Source of the DNA: an uncultured Clostridia bacterium
GTDB lineage: Bacteria > Bacillota > Clostridia > Oscillospirales > Ruminococcaceae
DNA length: 64,000 nucleotides
NCBI GenBank assembly: GCA_947383835.1
Contig: CANDEV010000002.1
Coordinates: 233,225 to 297,224, forward strand
Direction of reading: 5' to 3'
A program made the translations under genes and the position numbers. The notes below the pieces were generated by a model. It was not told the DNA's origin and searched no databases. It saw nothing but the letters and a program-made list of their open reading frames with translations. Within the stretch, counting starts at the first letter, position 1. Each line of letters begins with the position of its first letter. Shown piece by piece: positions 52,022-60,837 of the stretch.

Positions 52022-52834
52022 ATGCCGAAATTTTCAAATACAGTTTTTATTACCGATTTAGACGGAACATTGCTCCCACAGAGCAAGCTTTTGAACGAAA
52101 AAGATATTAACGCTATCGAGTATTTCAGACAAAACGGCGGTATTTTCACCATTGCAACAGGGCGTATAATACAAGCTTCAGAGCAGTTTTTTGCACCGTT
52201 AAAGCCCGACGCACCCGTCATTCTAAATAATGGCGGTCTGATATATGATGTTGACAAAAAGAAAATTTTATATGAACAATGCATTGATGATGCGGCGAGA
52301 GAGTATACTATATCTCTTATGGAAAAATTTCCCGAAATGGGAGTTGAGGTAAATCTCCCTGATGGTATTTTTGTTGTAAACATGACCGAGTGGGAGCAGC
52401 TTCATCTGAGCATGACTCATTTGCCGTATACCGAAAAAAGTTTGGAGGAAATTCCTAAAAACGGCTGGTGCAAGGTGCTTTATTCAATGGGCGGCGGCAG
52501 GGTAAGAGAGCTTTCTGACTACGCTGCAGCAATGGGCTGGGACAAAACAAGCTTTGTAATATCGGGAGATTTCCTGTTTGAATGTCTGCCAAAAGGCTGT
52601 ACAAAGGGTTCTGCACTGAAAAAGCTATGGGAGATTGAAAAGTGGAATACCTTTACAGTTGCTGCGGCGGGAGATTACAATAATGACCTTGAAATGCTGG
52701 AGTTTGCCGATATTGCAATTGCGCCGCAAAATGCGCAGGATATTGTTAAAAAATCGGCGGACTATGTGACAAAGTCTACCTGTGAAGAGGGAGCTATTGC
52801 TGAGGCAATTGATTATTTGGATAAATTGAAATAA
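52022..52834 (+). CDS. Cof-type HAD hydrolase
   Basis: 270 residues of the Cof/YidA HAD-IIB group: motif I FITDLDGTLLP, motif II FTIATGR, cap domain (about 85-190), motif III Lys and motif IV AAGDYNNDLEMLEFADIAIAPQNA. It is a probable sugar- or flavin-phosphate phosphatase. AAGGA lies 7 bases before the ATG, 11 bp after rluD. Confidence 0.92.
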   Translation: MPKFSNTVFITDLDGTLLPQSKLLNEKDINAIEYFRQNGGIFTIATGRIIQASEQFFAPLKPDAPVILNNGGLIYDVDKKKILYEQCIDDAAREYTISLMEKFPEMGVEVNLPDGIFVVNMTEWEQLHLSMTHLPYTEKSLEEIPKNGWCKVLYSMGGGRVRELSDYAAAMGWDKTSFVISGDFLFECLPKGCTKGSALKKLWEIEKWNTFTVAAAGDYNNDLEMLEFADIAIAPQNAQDIVKKSADYVTKSTCEEGAIAEAIDYLDKLK

Positions 52835-52854
52835 ATAGAAAGGAATGGTAAAAT

Positions 52855-53697
52855 ATGGACGCAACAATCAAAAAGCAGCTTGAAGCAACGGCTTGTAAAG
52901 TGAGAATGGGGGTAATCGAGGGCGTTTACAACGCTAAGTCGGGACATCCCGGCGGTTCGCTTTCAATAAGCGATCTGCTGACATATCTTTATTTTGCAAA
53001 GCTTAACGTTGACCCGAAGAATCCTAAAATGCCTGACAGGGACAGAGTGGTTCTCTCTAAGGGACACTGTGCTCCCGCGCTTTATTCGGTTTTGTCGCAG
53101 AGAGGATTTTTCCCCGAGGAGGAATTGAAAAAGCTTCGTCATATCGGAGCGATGCTTCAGGGTCATCCCGATATGAAAGGTACTCCCGGTGTTGACATGA
53201 GCACAGGTTCTCTCGGTCAGGGTATTTCCGCCGCCTGCGGCATGGCTCTGGGAGGAAAGCTTTCTTCAGCTCCTTACAAGGTTTACGCAATTTTGGGAGA
53301 CGGCGAGATCGAGGAGGGACAAGTTTGGGAGGCAGCAATGTTTGCGGCTCACAACAAGCTTGACAATCTTGTTGCTATTGTTGATAACAACGGCTTGCAG
53401 ATAGACGGCAAAATTACAGATGTTTGCTCGCCTATGCCTATTACCGACAAGTTTGAGGCTTTCGGCTGGTATGTTATAACAATGAATGCTCACGATTTTG
53501 ACGATATTGAACGCGCTTTTGACGAGGCGGAAAAGATAAACGGCAAGCCAGTGGCTATCGTTCAGACCAGCACAAAGGGCAAGGGCGTTTCCTATATGGA
53601 AAATCAAGTGGGCTGGCACGGTTCAGCACCCAATGCGGAGCAGTATAAGCAGGCTATGGACGAGCTTAACGAGCAGTTGAAAAAATTACAGGCGTAA
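52855..53697 (+). CDS. transketolase, N-terminal subunit
   Basis: A 280-residue thiamine-diphosphate-binding half of a split transketolase: GHPGGSLSISDLLTYLYF, SKGHCAPALYSVL, GSLGQGISAACGMALG, and the TPP/Mg motif GDGEIEEGQVWEAAMFA...NNGLQIDG. Together with the next gene it replaces the single 660-residue enzyme. GAAAGGA lies before the ATG. Confidence 0.95.
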   Translation: MDATIKKQLEATACKVRMGVIEGVYNAKSGHPGGSLSISDLLTYLYFAKLNVDPKNPKMPDRDRVVLSKGHCAPALYSVLSQRGFFPEEELKKLRHIGAMLQGHPDMKGTPGVDMSTGSLGQGISAACGMALGGKLSSAPYKVYAILGDGEIEEGQVWEAAMFAAHNKLDNLVAIVDNNGLQIDGKITDVCSPMPITDKFEAFGWYVITMNAHDFDDIERAFDEAEKINGKPVAIVQTSTKGKGVSYMENQVGWHGSAPNAEQYKQAMDELNEQLKKLQA

Positions 53698-53714
53698 GAA
53701 AGGGAGTGCGGAAA

Positions 53715-54665
53715 ATGGCAGATGTAATTAAAAAGGCTACAAGAGAAAGCTACGGTGAGGCTCTTGCTGAGCTTTCGGATAAATATGAAGATTTGGTGGT
53801 TTTGGACGCGGACTTGGCGGCGGCTACCAAAACGGGAATTTTCAAGAAAAAGTGTCCCGAAAGGTTTATTGACTGCGGAATTGCAGAGGCAAACATGATG
53901 GGCGTTGCGGCGGGACTTGCTTCAACGGGTAAAAAGGTTTTTGCAAGTTCCTTTGCGATGTTTGCTGCGGGCAGAGCTTATGAGATAGTACGTAATTCTA
54001 TCGGTTATCCTCACATTAATGTTAAGATAGGCGCGACCCATGCGGGTATTTCCGTTGGCGAGGACGGCGCGACACACCAGTGCAATGAGGATATTGCTCT
54101 TATGAGGACTATTCCCGGAATGACAATTATCAACCCTGCCGACGACGTTGAGGCAAAGGCGGCGGTTGAGGCGGCTATCAATATTGACGGTCCCGTATAT
54201 CTACGTTTCGGACGTCTTGCTGTACCTGTTTTTAACGACAAGGACACTTACAAATTTGAGGTCGGCAAGGGCGTTCAGCTTAAAGACGGCAAGGATGTAA
54301 CTATTGTTGCTACAGGTCTTATGGTAAACGAGGCGATAATGGCGGCTGAAACTCTCGAAAAAGACGGTATTTCCGCAAGAGTTATCAATATCCACACTAT
54401 CAAACCACTTGACAAAGAGATTATTTGCAAGGCGGCTAATGAAACTGGCGTTATTGTTACCGCAGAGGAGCATAGCGTTATCGGCGGACTTGGTTCTGCT
54501 GTTGCCGACGCGGTCACGGAGTGCTGTCCTGTGCCTGTTGTAAAGGTTGGCGTAAACGATGTTTTCGGACATTCGGGTCCCGCTGTTGATCTTCTCAAAG
54601 AATTCGGACTTTCCGCGGAAAATATTGTGGAAAAGGTTAAGTATGCTCTTACGCTGAAAAAGTAA
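53715..54665 (+). CDS. transketolase, C-terminal subunit
   Basis: A 316-residue pyrimidine-binding and C-terminal half: DADLAAATK, FIDCGIAEANMMGVAAGLA, FAMFAAGRAYEIVRNSI, GATHAGISVGEDGATHQ and the C-terminal domain (VTIVATGLMVNEA, AEEHSVIGGLGSA). ATG 53715 follows AAAGGGAG; it is 17 bp after the N-terminal subunit gene. Confidence 0.95.
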   Translation: MADVIKKATRESYGEALAELSDKYEDLVVLDADLAAATKTGIFKKKCPERFIDCGIAEANMMGVAAGLASTGKKVFASSFAMFAAGRAYEIVRNSIGYPHINVKIGATHAGISVGEDGATHQCNEDIALMRTIPGMTIINPADDVEAKAAVEAAINIDGPVYLRFGRLAVPVFNDKDTYKFEVGKGVQLKDGKDVTIVATGLMVNEAIMAAETLEKDGISARVINIHTIKPLDKEIICKAANETGVIVTAEEHSVIGGLGSAVADAVTECCPVPVVKVGVNDVFGHSGPAVDLLKEFGLSAENIVEKVKYALTLKK

Positions 54666-54669
54666 ATTT

Positions 54670-55341
54670 ATGACAAAAAGATTATTTATTCAGGCAATTG
54701 TGAAATTTTTTATTGGCATAATTGTTATAGGTTTCTTGCTGTTTTTATCGGCAGGAACTTTCTACTGGCGGAATGCTTGGCTGTTAATGGGGATTTTGTT
54801 TATTCCTATGTTTTTTGCAGGCATTATTATGATGTTAAAAAATCCCGAGCTTTTAAAAAAGCGTCTCAATGCCAAAGAGGAGCAAACAGAGCAGCAGTTG
54901 ATTATAAAGCTTAGCGGGGCAATGTTTGTTATTGGCTTTGTTATTGCGGGACTTAATTTCCGTTTTCGGTGGATAATGCTGCCCGAGTGGTTATCTTGGG
55001 CGGCAGCCGCCGTTTTTCTGTTTTCGTATCTGCTTTATGCGGAGGTGCTGCGGGAAAACACTTACCTGTCCCGTACGGTTGAGGTGCAGGAAAATCAAAA
55101 GGTTATCGATACAGGTCTATACGGCATTGTCCGTCACCCAATGTACAGCGTAACTGTTATACTGTTTTTGTCAATGCCGCTGGTGCTTGGGTCGGTTATT
55201 TCTTTTGCTGTATTTTTGGTGTACCCATTTATAATTGCTAAAAGGATAGATAATGAGGAAAAGATTCTTGAAGCAGAATTGTGCGGTTATGTGGAATATA
55301 AGGATAAAGTGCGATATAGACTTATACCGTTTATTTGGTGA
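54670..55341 (+). CDS. isoprenylcysteine methyltransferase-like membrane protein
   Basis: 223 residues with about five membrane helices and the ICMT/phosphatidylethanolamine methyltransferase-like C-terminal signature (TGLYGIVRHPMYSVTVILFLSMPL, with YPFIIAKRIDNEEKILEAELCGYVEYKDKVRYRLIP). In bacteria these methylate small lipids or isoprenoids; the substrate is unknown. It starts 4 bp after the transketolase subunit with a weak ribosome site. Confidence 0.88.
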   Translation: MTKRLFIQAIVKFFIGIIVIGFLLFLSAGTFYWRNAWLLMGILFIPMFFAGIIMMLKNPELLKKRLNAKEEQTEQQLIIKLSGAMFVIGFVIAGLNFRFRWIMLPEWLSWAAAAVFLFSYLLYAEVLRENTYLSRTVEVQENQKVIDTGLYGIVRHPMYSVTVILFLSMPLVLGSVISFAVFLVYPFIIAKRIDNEEKILEAELCGYVEYKDKVRYRLIPFIW

Positions 55342-55366
55342 CAAGTTTTGAGAAAAGAGATATTTT

Positions 55367-56188
55367 ATGACTGAAAAAATATACAGCACCCAAAATGGGG
55401 ATATTCATTATTGGGTTAGCGGCAGGGCAGACTCTAAAGCCGACTTAATATTTTTGCCTGGACTTACTGCCGATCACCGCTTGTTTGATAAGCAGATAGA
55501 ATATTTTGAGGGCAGATACAATGTTTTGGTTTGGGATGCTCCCGGACATGCCGCGTCATATCCCTTTAATATGAATTTTTCCTTATCTGACAAGGCAAAA
55601 TGGCTAGACTGTATACTTACAGCGGAGAATCTTTACAAGCCGGTTATTGTTGGTCAGTCAATGGGCGGATATGTGGGGCAGATGTATTCCGAATTGTTTC
55701 CACAAAAGCTTAAGGGCTTTGTATCGATCGATTCCGCACCGCTGCAAAGAAAATATGTAACGGCGGCAGAGCTTTGGTTTTTAAAGCGAATGGAGCCTGT
55801 ATACAGGCATTATCCATGGAAATCTCTGCTTAAATCTGGTACAAACGGAGTTGCAGTTACCGAGTACGGAAGAAAGCTAATGTACGATATGATGATGGTC
55901 TACAGCGGAGATCAGGAGCGGTACGCAAAGCTGTCGGGACATGGTTTTCGTATTTTGGCGGAGGCTATGGAAGCAGATCTTCCTTATAAGCTTGAATGTC
56001 CGGCTCTGCTGATATGCGGAAAAAACGACCATGCGGGGTCGTGCATAAGGTACAATAAGGCTTGGCACAAATACACAGGCATACAGCTTGTATGGATAGA
56101 GGGGGCGGGACACAACTCAAACACGGATAAGCCTGAGCTCGTTAATTCCCTTATAGAGGAGTTTTTACGCGATGTAAAGGAGGAGTAA
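55367..56188 (+). CDS. alpha/beta hydrolase
   Basis: A 273-residue alpha/beta-hydrolase fold protein: oxyanion region FLPGLTADHRLFD, nucleophile elbow VGQSMGGYVGQM (Ser in GQSMG), acid region LLICGKNDHAGS and His in GAGHNSNTDKPE. The substrate is unknown (esterase, lactonase or similar). The next HAD gene begins 2 bp later. Confidence 0.9.
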   Translation: MTEKIYSTQNGDIHYWVSGRADSKADLIFLPGLTADHRLFDKQIEYFEGRYNVLVWDAPGHAASYPFNMNFSLSDKAKWLDCILTAENLYKPVIVGQSMGGYVGQMYSELFPQKLKGFVSIDSAPLQRKYVTAAELWFLKRMEPVYRHYPWKSLLKSGTNGVAVTEYGRKLMYDMMMVYSGDQERYAKLSGHGFRILAEAMEADLPYKLECPALLICGKNDHAGSCIRYNKAWHKYTGIQLVWIEGAGHNSNTDKPELVNSLIEEFLRDVKEE

Positions 56189-56190
56189 TA

Positions 56191-56808
56191 TTGCTAAAAT
56201 GGATATTTTTTGATTTGGGTTCCACTCTTATAGATGAAACCGACTGCATAGAATTCCGTGTGGCGGAAACCTTAAAGCAGACAGGAGCACCCTCCAAGGA
56301 AGAGTTTTACAAACAAATGGAGTATTTTGCTTCTATCAACAAGTTGTCTTATAAAGATACCGTAAAAAAGTTCGGACTTGAAAATGTCAAGTGGCCTAAG
56401 CATTTGGAAAAGCTTTATCCCGAATCGCAAAAGGTTTTGCAATCACTGCACGGCAGATATAAGCTGGGAATAATTGCAAATCAAAGTGCAGGTACAGAGG
56501 AGCGCTTGGCACAATTTGGAATAAGAGATTATTTTGACGTTGTAGTTGCTTCAGCAGAAGCAGGTGTTGCTAAGCCTGATAAGCGTATATTTGAGCTTGC
56601 ACTTTCTCAGGCGGACTGTTCGGCTCGTGAGGCTTGTATGGTCGGGGACAGGCTTGACAACGATATTGCTCCCGCAGCTGAAATGGGAATGTATACGATA
56701 TGGGTACGGCAAAGCTGGTTTGGCAGGGGAAACGTTGATTTAGCAACTTTTAAGTCGAATGTTACCGTTGACAGCATTTCGGATGTTATTAGAATTTTTA
56801 AAGATTAG
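56191..56808 (+). CDS. HAD family hydrolase
   Basis: 205 residues. Motif I is FFDLGSTLID (the usual GT replaced by ST, still with the nucleophile Asp), then an alpha-helical cap, motif II LGIIANQSAG, motif III region VAKPDKRIF and motif IV MVGDRLDNDIAPAAEMGMYTIWV. The start is TTG 56191 after AAAGGAGG. Confidence 0.9.
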   Translation: MLKWIFFDLGSTLIDETDCIEFRVAETLKQTGAPSKEEFYKQMEYFASINKLSYKDTVKKFGLENVKWPKHLEKLYPESQKVLQSLHGRYKLGIIANQSAGTEERLAQFGIRDYFDVVVASAEAGVAKPDKRIFELALSQADCSAREACMVGDRLDNDIAPAAEMGMYTIWVRQSWFGRGNVDLATFKSNVTVDSISDVIRIFKD

Positions 56809-56831
56809 CAAAATTACCGTGAAAGGAAAAA

Positions 56832-56840
56832 ATGCCTTAA
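56832..56840 (+). other. two-codon start-stop (ATG CCT TAA) before the CPBP protease gene
   Basis: AAAGGA is followed 4-5 bases later by ATG 56832, CCT, TAA, and then immediately by the ATG of the next gene at 56841. A ribosome starting at the better-spaced first ATG would terminate next to the true start. Confidence 0.4.
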
Positions 56841-57602
56841 ATGAAAAAACGCGAGCTTATTTTAATATCAGTTTTGACTGTTATTATTGCAGTAATGGAT
56901 ATAACAGGTATTCCAAGTGTGTTCTTTGTTAATATTCATATTGATGATATAGAACCTTTCTATTTTACACTAATGGTAAATTTTTTGATTATAGGAGTAA
57001 TTGCGTTCCTTTTTATAAAATATTTGTGTCCCGAATGGTGGTTAGGCTTTACGGCAAATGGATTGACCAATGGACTTAAAAAATACGGACTGATCGGAGT
57101 GATAACCGCCGTAATAGGCTTTGTAGCTTTTTATGTGGGATTGAAGCCCTTTGACCGTCATCCGTCAGCTGCAAAAGTACTTGTTGAGGGCGTTATATAT
57201 TACATTGGAGTTGCAATAATCGAGGAATTATATGTGCGTGGCTTGCTGCTTAATATTATTGAAAAGCTTTTTTATAAAAAACAAAACAGCATGTTAATTG
57301 CGGTTATATTATCATCTGCAATTTTTGGCTTGGGACATATATTCGGTACGCTTGGTCAGCCTTTACTTACCATAATAAGCAAAGTTATATGGACAATAGG
57401 TATGGGAATGTTTTTCGGTATGACTTACAAGAAGACAAATAACCTTTGGCTGCCGATAATAATTCATTTTCTGATAAATGTGTGCGCTTTGCCGTACTGT
57501 TTCTCAAGCTTAAATGGGTATGCCGATTTGACTTTGTATATAATTATTCCTGAATATATTCTTTTGGGTGTGTACAGTATAATTGAGATGAAAAAGGCTT
57601 AA
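56841..57602 (+). CDS. CPBP family intramembrane metalloprotease
   Basis: 253 residues with about seven membrane helices. The CPBP (Abi) motifs are present: EELYVRG (EExxxR) at about 128-134, FGLGH about 40 residues later, and IIHFLIN. These resemble Rce1-type prenyl proteases; the bacterial substrates are mostly unknown, with some giving bacteriocin self-immunity. The C-terminus is two further helices. Confidence 0.92.
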   Translation: MKKRELILISVLTVIIAVMDITGIPSVFFVNIHIDDIEPFYFTLMVNFLIIGVIAFLFIKYLCPEWWLGFTANGLTNGLKKYGLIGVITAVIGFVAFYVGLKPFDRHPSAAKVLVEGVIYYIGVAIIEELYVRGLLLNIIEKLFYKKQNSMLIAVILSSAIFGLGHIFGTLGQPLLTIISKVIWTIGMGMFFGMTYKKTNNLWLPIIIHFLINVCALPYCFSSLNGYADLTLYIIIPEYILLGVYSIIEMKKA

Positions 57603-57629
57603 AATTCGTTTTTGGGCACGTTTGCAACT

Positions 57630-57658
57630 CAAGGTTGACAAATAGCAAACCAAGGTTG
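57630..57658 (+). repeat. direct repeat CAAGGTTG, 21-bp period
   Basis: CAAGGTTG occurs at 57630-57637 and 57651-57658, exactly two helical turns apart, upstream of an XRE regulator gene. Confidence 0.4.
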
Positions 57659-57680
57659 GTTGATAACCGCGGCTTTTTAA

Positions 57681-57715
57681 TGTATTCTGAAACTACACCG
57701 AGTTTTCGGAATACA
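57681..57715 (+). promoter_or_regulatory. inverted repeat upstream of XRE regulator
   Basis: TGTATTCTGAAAC and GTTTTCGGAATACA form an imperfect 12-13-bp dyad 20 bp before the XRE gene. It could be a weak terminator for the CPBP gene or an operator. Confidence 0.5.
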
Positions 57716-57735
57716 GTTTTGAAAGGAATATTATT

Positions 57736-58284
57736 ATGAGTTTTGCGGAAAATTTAAAAATACTGAGGAAAGAAAAACACCTTTCCCAAGAACAGCTTGC
57801 GGAGATAATGGACGTATCAAGACAGGCGGTGTCAAAGTGGGAACAGGGTTCTGGCTATCCCGAAACGGAAAAGCTGATAGCTCTCGCTCAAAGGCTGGAC
57901 GTTTCTCTTGATTTGCTTTTGTTGGATAAATCGTCCGATACCAAAGAGGAAACCGCTGTCGCGTTAAGTGAAAAGGGTCTGACTATACCGAGTGAAAGCG
58001 CGATCTATATCCAAAATGAGGATATATTGGTCAGATGCTACAAATTTTCCGTAATGCCTGTGGTTCTGCCGACAAAAAATCAGCCGAAGTTTATTCTTTA
58101 TGGCGTGGACAGCACGAGTTTTTTTGGCGATAATGATATAGAATTAGGTTTCTACAAGGAAAAAGAGGACGTTCGGAAAGAAATTGCGGAAATTGCCGAA
58201 GCGGTGAAAAGCGGTAAGCGTACTTATCAATTGCAGTTTAACTGCAAGGTCAAGGGATTTTTAAGTCCGAAAATTGTTGAATAA
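57736..58284 (+). CDS. XRE family transcriptional regulator
   Basis: 182 residues. The N-terminal Cro/CI helix-turn-helix (LKILRKEKHLSQEQLAEIMDVSRQAVSKWEQGSGYPE, about 7-43) is followed by a C-terminal domain I do not recognise (about 90-180). AAAGGA lies 8 bases before ATG 57736. It may regulate the membrane protease upstream; repeats at 57630-57715 are candidate sites. Confidence 0.88.
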   Translation: MSFAENLKILRKEKHLSQEQLAEIMDVSRQAVSKWEQGSGYPETEKLIALAQRLDVSLDLLLLDKSSDTKEETAVALSEKGLTIPSESAIYIQNEDILVRCYKFSVMPVVLPTKNQPKFILYGVDSTSFFGDNDIELGFYKEKEDVRKEIAEIAEAVKSGKRTYQLQFNCKVKGFLSPKIVE

Positions 58285-58298
58285 ATGGAAGTGATTTA

Positions 58299-60278
58299 GT
58301 GGAGCAGGAAACTCTGAACAAGGTCAAAAAACTTCGTGAGGAAATAGAAAAACACAATCATAGTTACTATGTGCTGGACAATCCTACGGTGGACGACTAC
58401 ACATACGATATGCTTATGCAGGAGCTGAAAGGTCTGGAGGAGCAGTATCCCGAACTGGCGGATAAAAACTCGCCCACTCAGCGTGTGGGTGGCGAGGCTC
58501 TTAACCTGTTTGAAAAGGTGGAGCACCGTGTGCAAATGGGTAGCTTGCAGGACGTTTTTTCCTTTGAACAGGTGAAGGCTTTTACAGATAGGTGTGAGGA
58601 AGCGTCCGCAAAGGCTGTGTATGTGGTAGAGCCGAAAATAGACGGACTTTCTGTGTCATTGGAGTATGCGGACGGAGAACTTGTCCGCGGTTCAACGAGG
58701 GGTGACGGCTTTGTGGGTGAGGACGTTACCGCAAATCTTAAAACCATAAAATCAATACCGTTGAAGCTGAAAAACGCTCCATCATTTTTGGAGGTCAGGG
58801 GAGAGGTATATATGTCCCGTGAGACGTTCCTTAAACTTGTGGAGCGTCAGGAGGACAATGATGAAACTCCATTTAAAAATCCCAGAAACGCGGCGGCGGG
58901 GTCGCTTCGGCAGAAAAATCCTAAAATTGCCGCAGAGCGTGGGCTTGACATTTTTGTGTTCAATATTCAGCAGATAGAGGGCGCGGAGATTACCTCACAC
59001 AAGCAGTCGCTGGACTATCTGAAAAGCCTTGGTTTCAAGGTTATCGCCGACTACAAACAGGTAGAAAGCTATACCGAGATTGAGGAGCGTATCAATCATA
59101 TTGGCGATATGCGGAGCGAATACGGCTTCGATATTGACGGCGTTGTGATAAAGATCGATGATTTCGCTTTGCGGGAGAGAATGGGCGCAACTGCCAAAGT
59201 CCCCAAATGGGCGGTTGCCTATAAGTTTCCCCCCGAGGAAAAGGAGACAACGCTCCTTGACATTGAGGTAAATGTCGGCAGAACCGGCGCTATCACTCCC
59301 GTGGCAGTATTTGAGCCTGTTTTGTTGGCTGGAACAAGCGTTAGCCGCGCGGTGCTTCATAATCAGGAATTTATCACGGAAAAGGATATTCGTATAGGCG
59401 ACAGAATAGTCGTCCGAAAGGCGGGGGAGATAATTCCAGAGGTGCTTAGGTCGGTATCTCACGGGGAAAATTCACAGCCCTATAGTCTTCCCGAATATTG
59501 TCCCGTATGCGGCGATAAAGCTGTGAAGTTTGCGGACGAAGCTGCTTTGCGGTGTCCCAATGTTGACTGTCCCGCACAGCTTAAACGAAATATTATTCAC
59601 TTTGCAAGCAAGGGTGCAATGAATATTGACGGAATGGGAGAGGCTATTGTTACCCAACTTCTTGACGAAAAGCTGATTTCGGGAGTTACCGATATTTACC
59701 GTCTCACGGCGGAACAGCTTGAAGCTTTAGATAGATTTGGGAAAAAGTCTGCCGAAAACCTTATCAAAGCTATTAAAGCATCAAAGGAAAATCCTCTTGA
59801 CAGGGTCATCTATGCGCTGGGCATACGGAATATCGGACAAAGCGGCGCAAAGCTTCTGTGTAACCGTTTCGGCAGCATTGACGAGATAATGAACGCGTCC
59901 GCCGAAGATATTGCCGCCATAGACGGGTTCGGCGACGTTATGTCAGAGAATGTTGTTTCGGCGTTCCATGACAAGCATTTTTCCAACGTTGTGGCTGAGC
60001 TGAAAGCTCTCGGTGTAAAAATGGAATACGAGAAGCAGGACAGCGGCGACAACCGTTTCGAGGGCAAGACTTTTGTGCTGACAGGAACACTGTCTTCCAT
60101 GACTCGCGACGAAGCAAAGGAAATTATTGTCAGGTTTGGAGGCAAGGCGGCAGGCTCGGTGTCGAAAAAGACCTCCTACGTTGTAGCGGGTGAAGAAGCG
60201 GGCAGCAAGCTGACAAAAGCGCAGGATTTAGGTGTTACGATTTTAAGCGAACAAGAATTTATTGATATGATAAAATAA
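58299..60278 (+). CDS. ligA: NAD-dependent DNA ligase
   Basis: A 659-residue LigA. Adenylation lysine Lys113 in VEPKIDGLSVSLEY; OB fold with GRTGAITPVAVFEPV; zinc finger CPVCG...CPNVDCPAQL; helix-hairpin-helix tandem (FGKKSAENLIKAI, ALGIRNIG, IDGFGDVMSENV) and a C-terminal BRCT (FEGKTFVLTGTLSSMTRDEAKEII). The start is GTG 58299 after GGAAGTG. A terminator follows immediately. Confidence 0.97.
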   Translation: MEQETLNKVKKLREEIEKHNHSYYVLDNPTVDDYTYDMLMQELKGLEEQYPELADKNSPTQRVGGEALNLFEKVEHRVQMGSLQDVFSFEQVKAFTDRCEEASAKAVYVVEPKIDGLSVSLEYADGELVRGSTRGDGFVGEDVTANLKTIKSIPLKLKNAPSFLEVRGEVYMSRETFLKLVERQEDNDETPFKNPRNAAAGSLRQKNPKIAAERGLDIFVFNIQQIEGAEITSHKQSLDYLKSLGFKVIADYKQVESYTEIEERINHIGDMRSEYGFDIDGVVIKIDDFALRERMGATAKVPKWAVAYKFPPEEKETTLLDIEVNVGRTGAITPVAVFEPVLLAGTSVSRAVLHNQEFITEKDIRIGDRIVVRKAGEIIPEVLRSVSHGENSQPYSLPEYCPVCGDKAVKFADEAALRCPNVDCPAQLKRNIIHFASKGAMNIDGMGEAIVTQLLDEKLISGVTDIYRLTAEQLEALDRFGKKSAENLIKAIKASKENPLDRVIYALGIRNIGQSGAKLLCNRFGSIDEIMNASAEDIAAIDGFGDVMSENVVSAFHDKHFSNVVAELKALGVKMEYEKQDSGDNRFEGKTFVLTGTLSSMTRDEAKEIIVRFGGKAAGSVSKKTSYVVAGEEAGSKLTKAQDLGVTILSEQEFIDMIK

Positions 60279-60283
60279 AAATG

Positions 60284-60314
60284 CGGAGTGTTCGGTCAGA
60301 ACACTCCGTTTTTT
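60284..60314 (+). terminator. terminator of ligA
   Basis: CGGAGTGTTC, loop GGTCA, GAACACTCCG, then TTTTTT. The flanking A's make it usable for the converging XRE gene too. Confidence 0.92.
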
Positions 60315-60624
60315 AGGCAATATATGGCAGAAGTGCCTTAAATGCGTTTTCGGCACGTAATCGCCGTTCTTCACTCATCAGTTGAAGCTGATCGTACAGC
60401 GGTGCAGTCTCCAATTGCTGTTTTCCGAAAATAAGATAATCGGCAGATATTTCCAATGCACTGATTATATTTATCAGAGTTTCAAGCGACATGGCTTTCA
60501 TGCCCCGTTCTATCTCATAGATATAATGAGGTGAGACGCTGACAAGCTCCGCAAGCTTTTCCTGGGAAATTCCGCGGCTTCTGCGTTCGGCTTTTATTCG
60601 GCTTCCTATTGCGATCAAGTCCAT
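60313..60624 (-). CDS. small XRE family regulator
   Basis: 103 residues. Cro/CI helix-turn-helix at about 5-60 (IGSRIKAERRSRGISQEKLAELVSVSPHYIYEIERG) with a short helical C-terminus. ATG 60624 with AAGGGTGA upstream is preferred to a GTG 12 bp earlier. It is divergent from a predicted small-RNA promoter across a 90-bp AT-rich region, which may hold its operators. Confidence 0.88.
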   Translation of the reverse strand: MDLIAIGSRIKAERRSRGISQEKLAELVSVSPHYIYEIERGMKAMSLETLINIISALEISADYLIFGKQQLETAPLYDQLQLMSEERRLRAENAFKALLPYIA

Positions 60625-60713
60625 AATTTTTATCACCCTTACGAAATAATATTATGTACATAGTATATAGCTATCAGATATAAATTAACACTATCTTTTA
60701 GATATATTTACTA

Positions 60714-60742
60714 TTGCAATAGGATATATATTGTGCTATAAT
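60714..60742 (+). promoter_or_regulatory. strong orphan promoter
   Basis: TTGCAA (60714-60719) and TATAAT (60737-60742), 17 bp apart, with TG one base before the -10 (extended). It points into a 90-bp segment without an open frame that ends in a terminator. Confidence 0.75.
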
Positions 60743-60777
60743 TATTTATGGCAGAACGCAGATTATGCCATAAATAA
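60742..60777. repeat. 12-bp perfect inverted repeat over the transcription start
   Basis: TTATTTATGGCA and TGCCATAAATAA with a 12-base spacer, overlapping the last base of the -10 and the start site of the predicted small RNA. The position fits a repressor operator. Confidence 0.65.
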
Positions 60778-60837
60778 CCCACTAAAGGGTAACATTTGCA
60801 AAAATGGGACGTTCGATAGTGAACGTCCCATTTTTTT
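60749..60837 (+). ncRNA. candidate small RNA, about 90 nt
   Basis: From the predicted start near 60749 the transcript would contain a TGGCA/TGCCA hairpin, an ACCC-ACTAAA-GGGT hairpin and a terminal stem with TTTTTTT. No coding frame with a ribosome site is present. The segment also supplies a terminator for the leftward pspC operon, so the terminator alone is not evidence for a small RNA; the promoter is. Function unknown. Confidence 0.45.
60801..60837. terminator. bidirectional terminator
   Basis: AAAATGGGACGTTC, loop GATAGT, GAACGTCCCATTTT (14 bp), with T7 on the plus strand and T4 on the minus strand. It serves the leftward pspC operon and the candidate small RNA. Confidence 0.92.
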
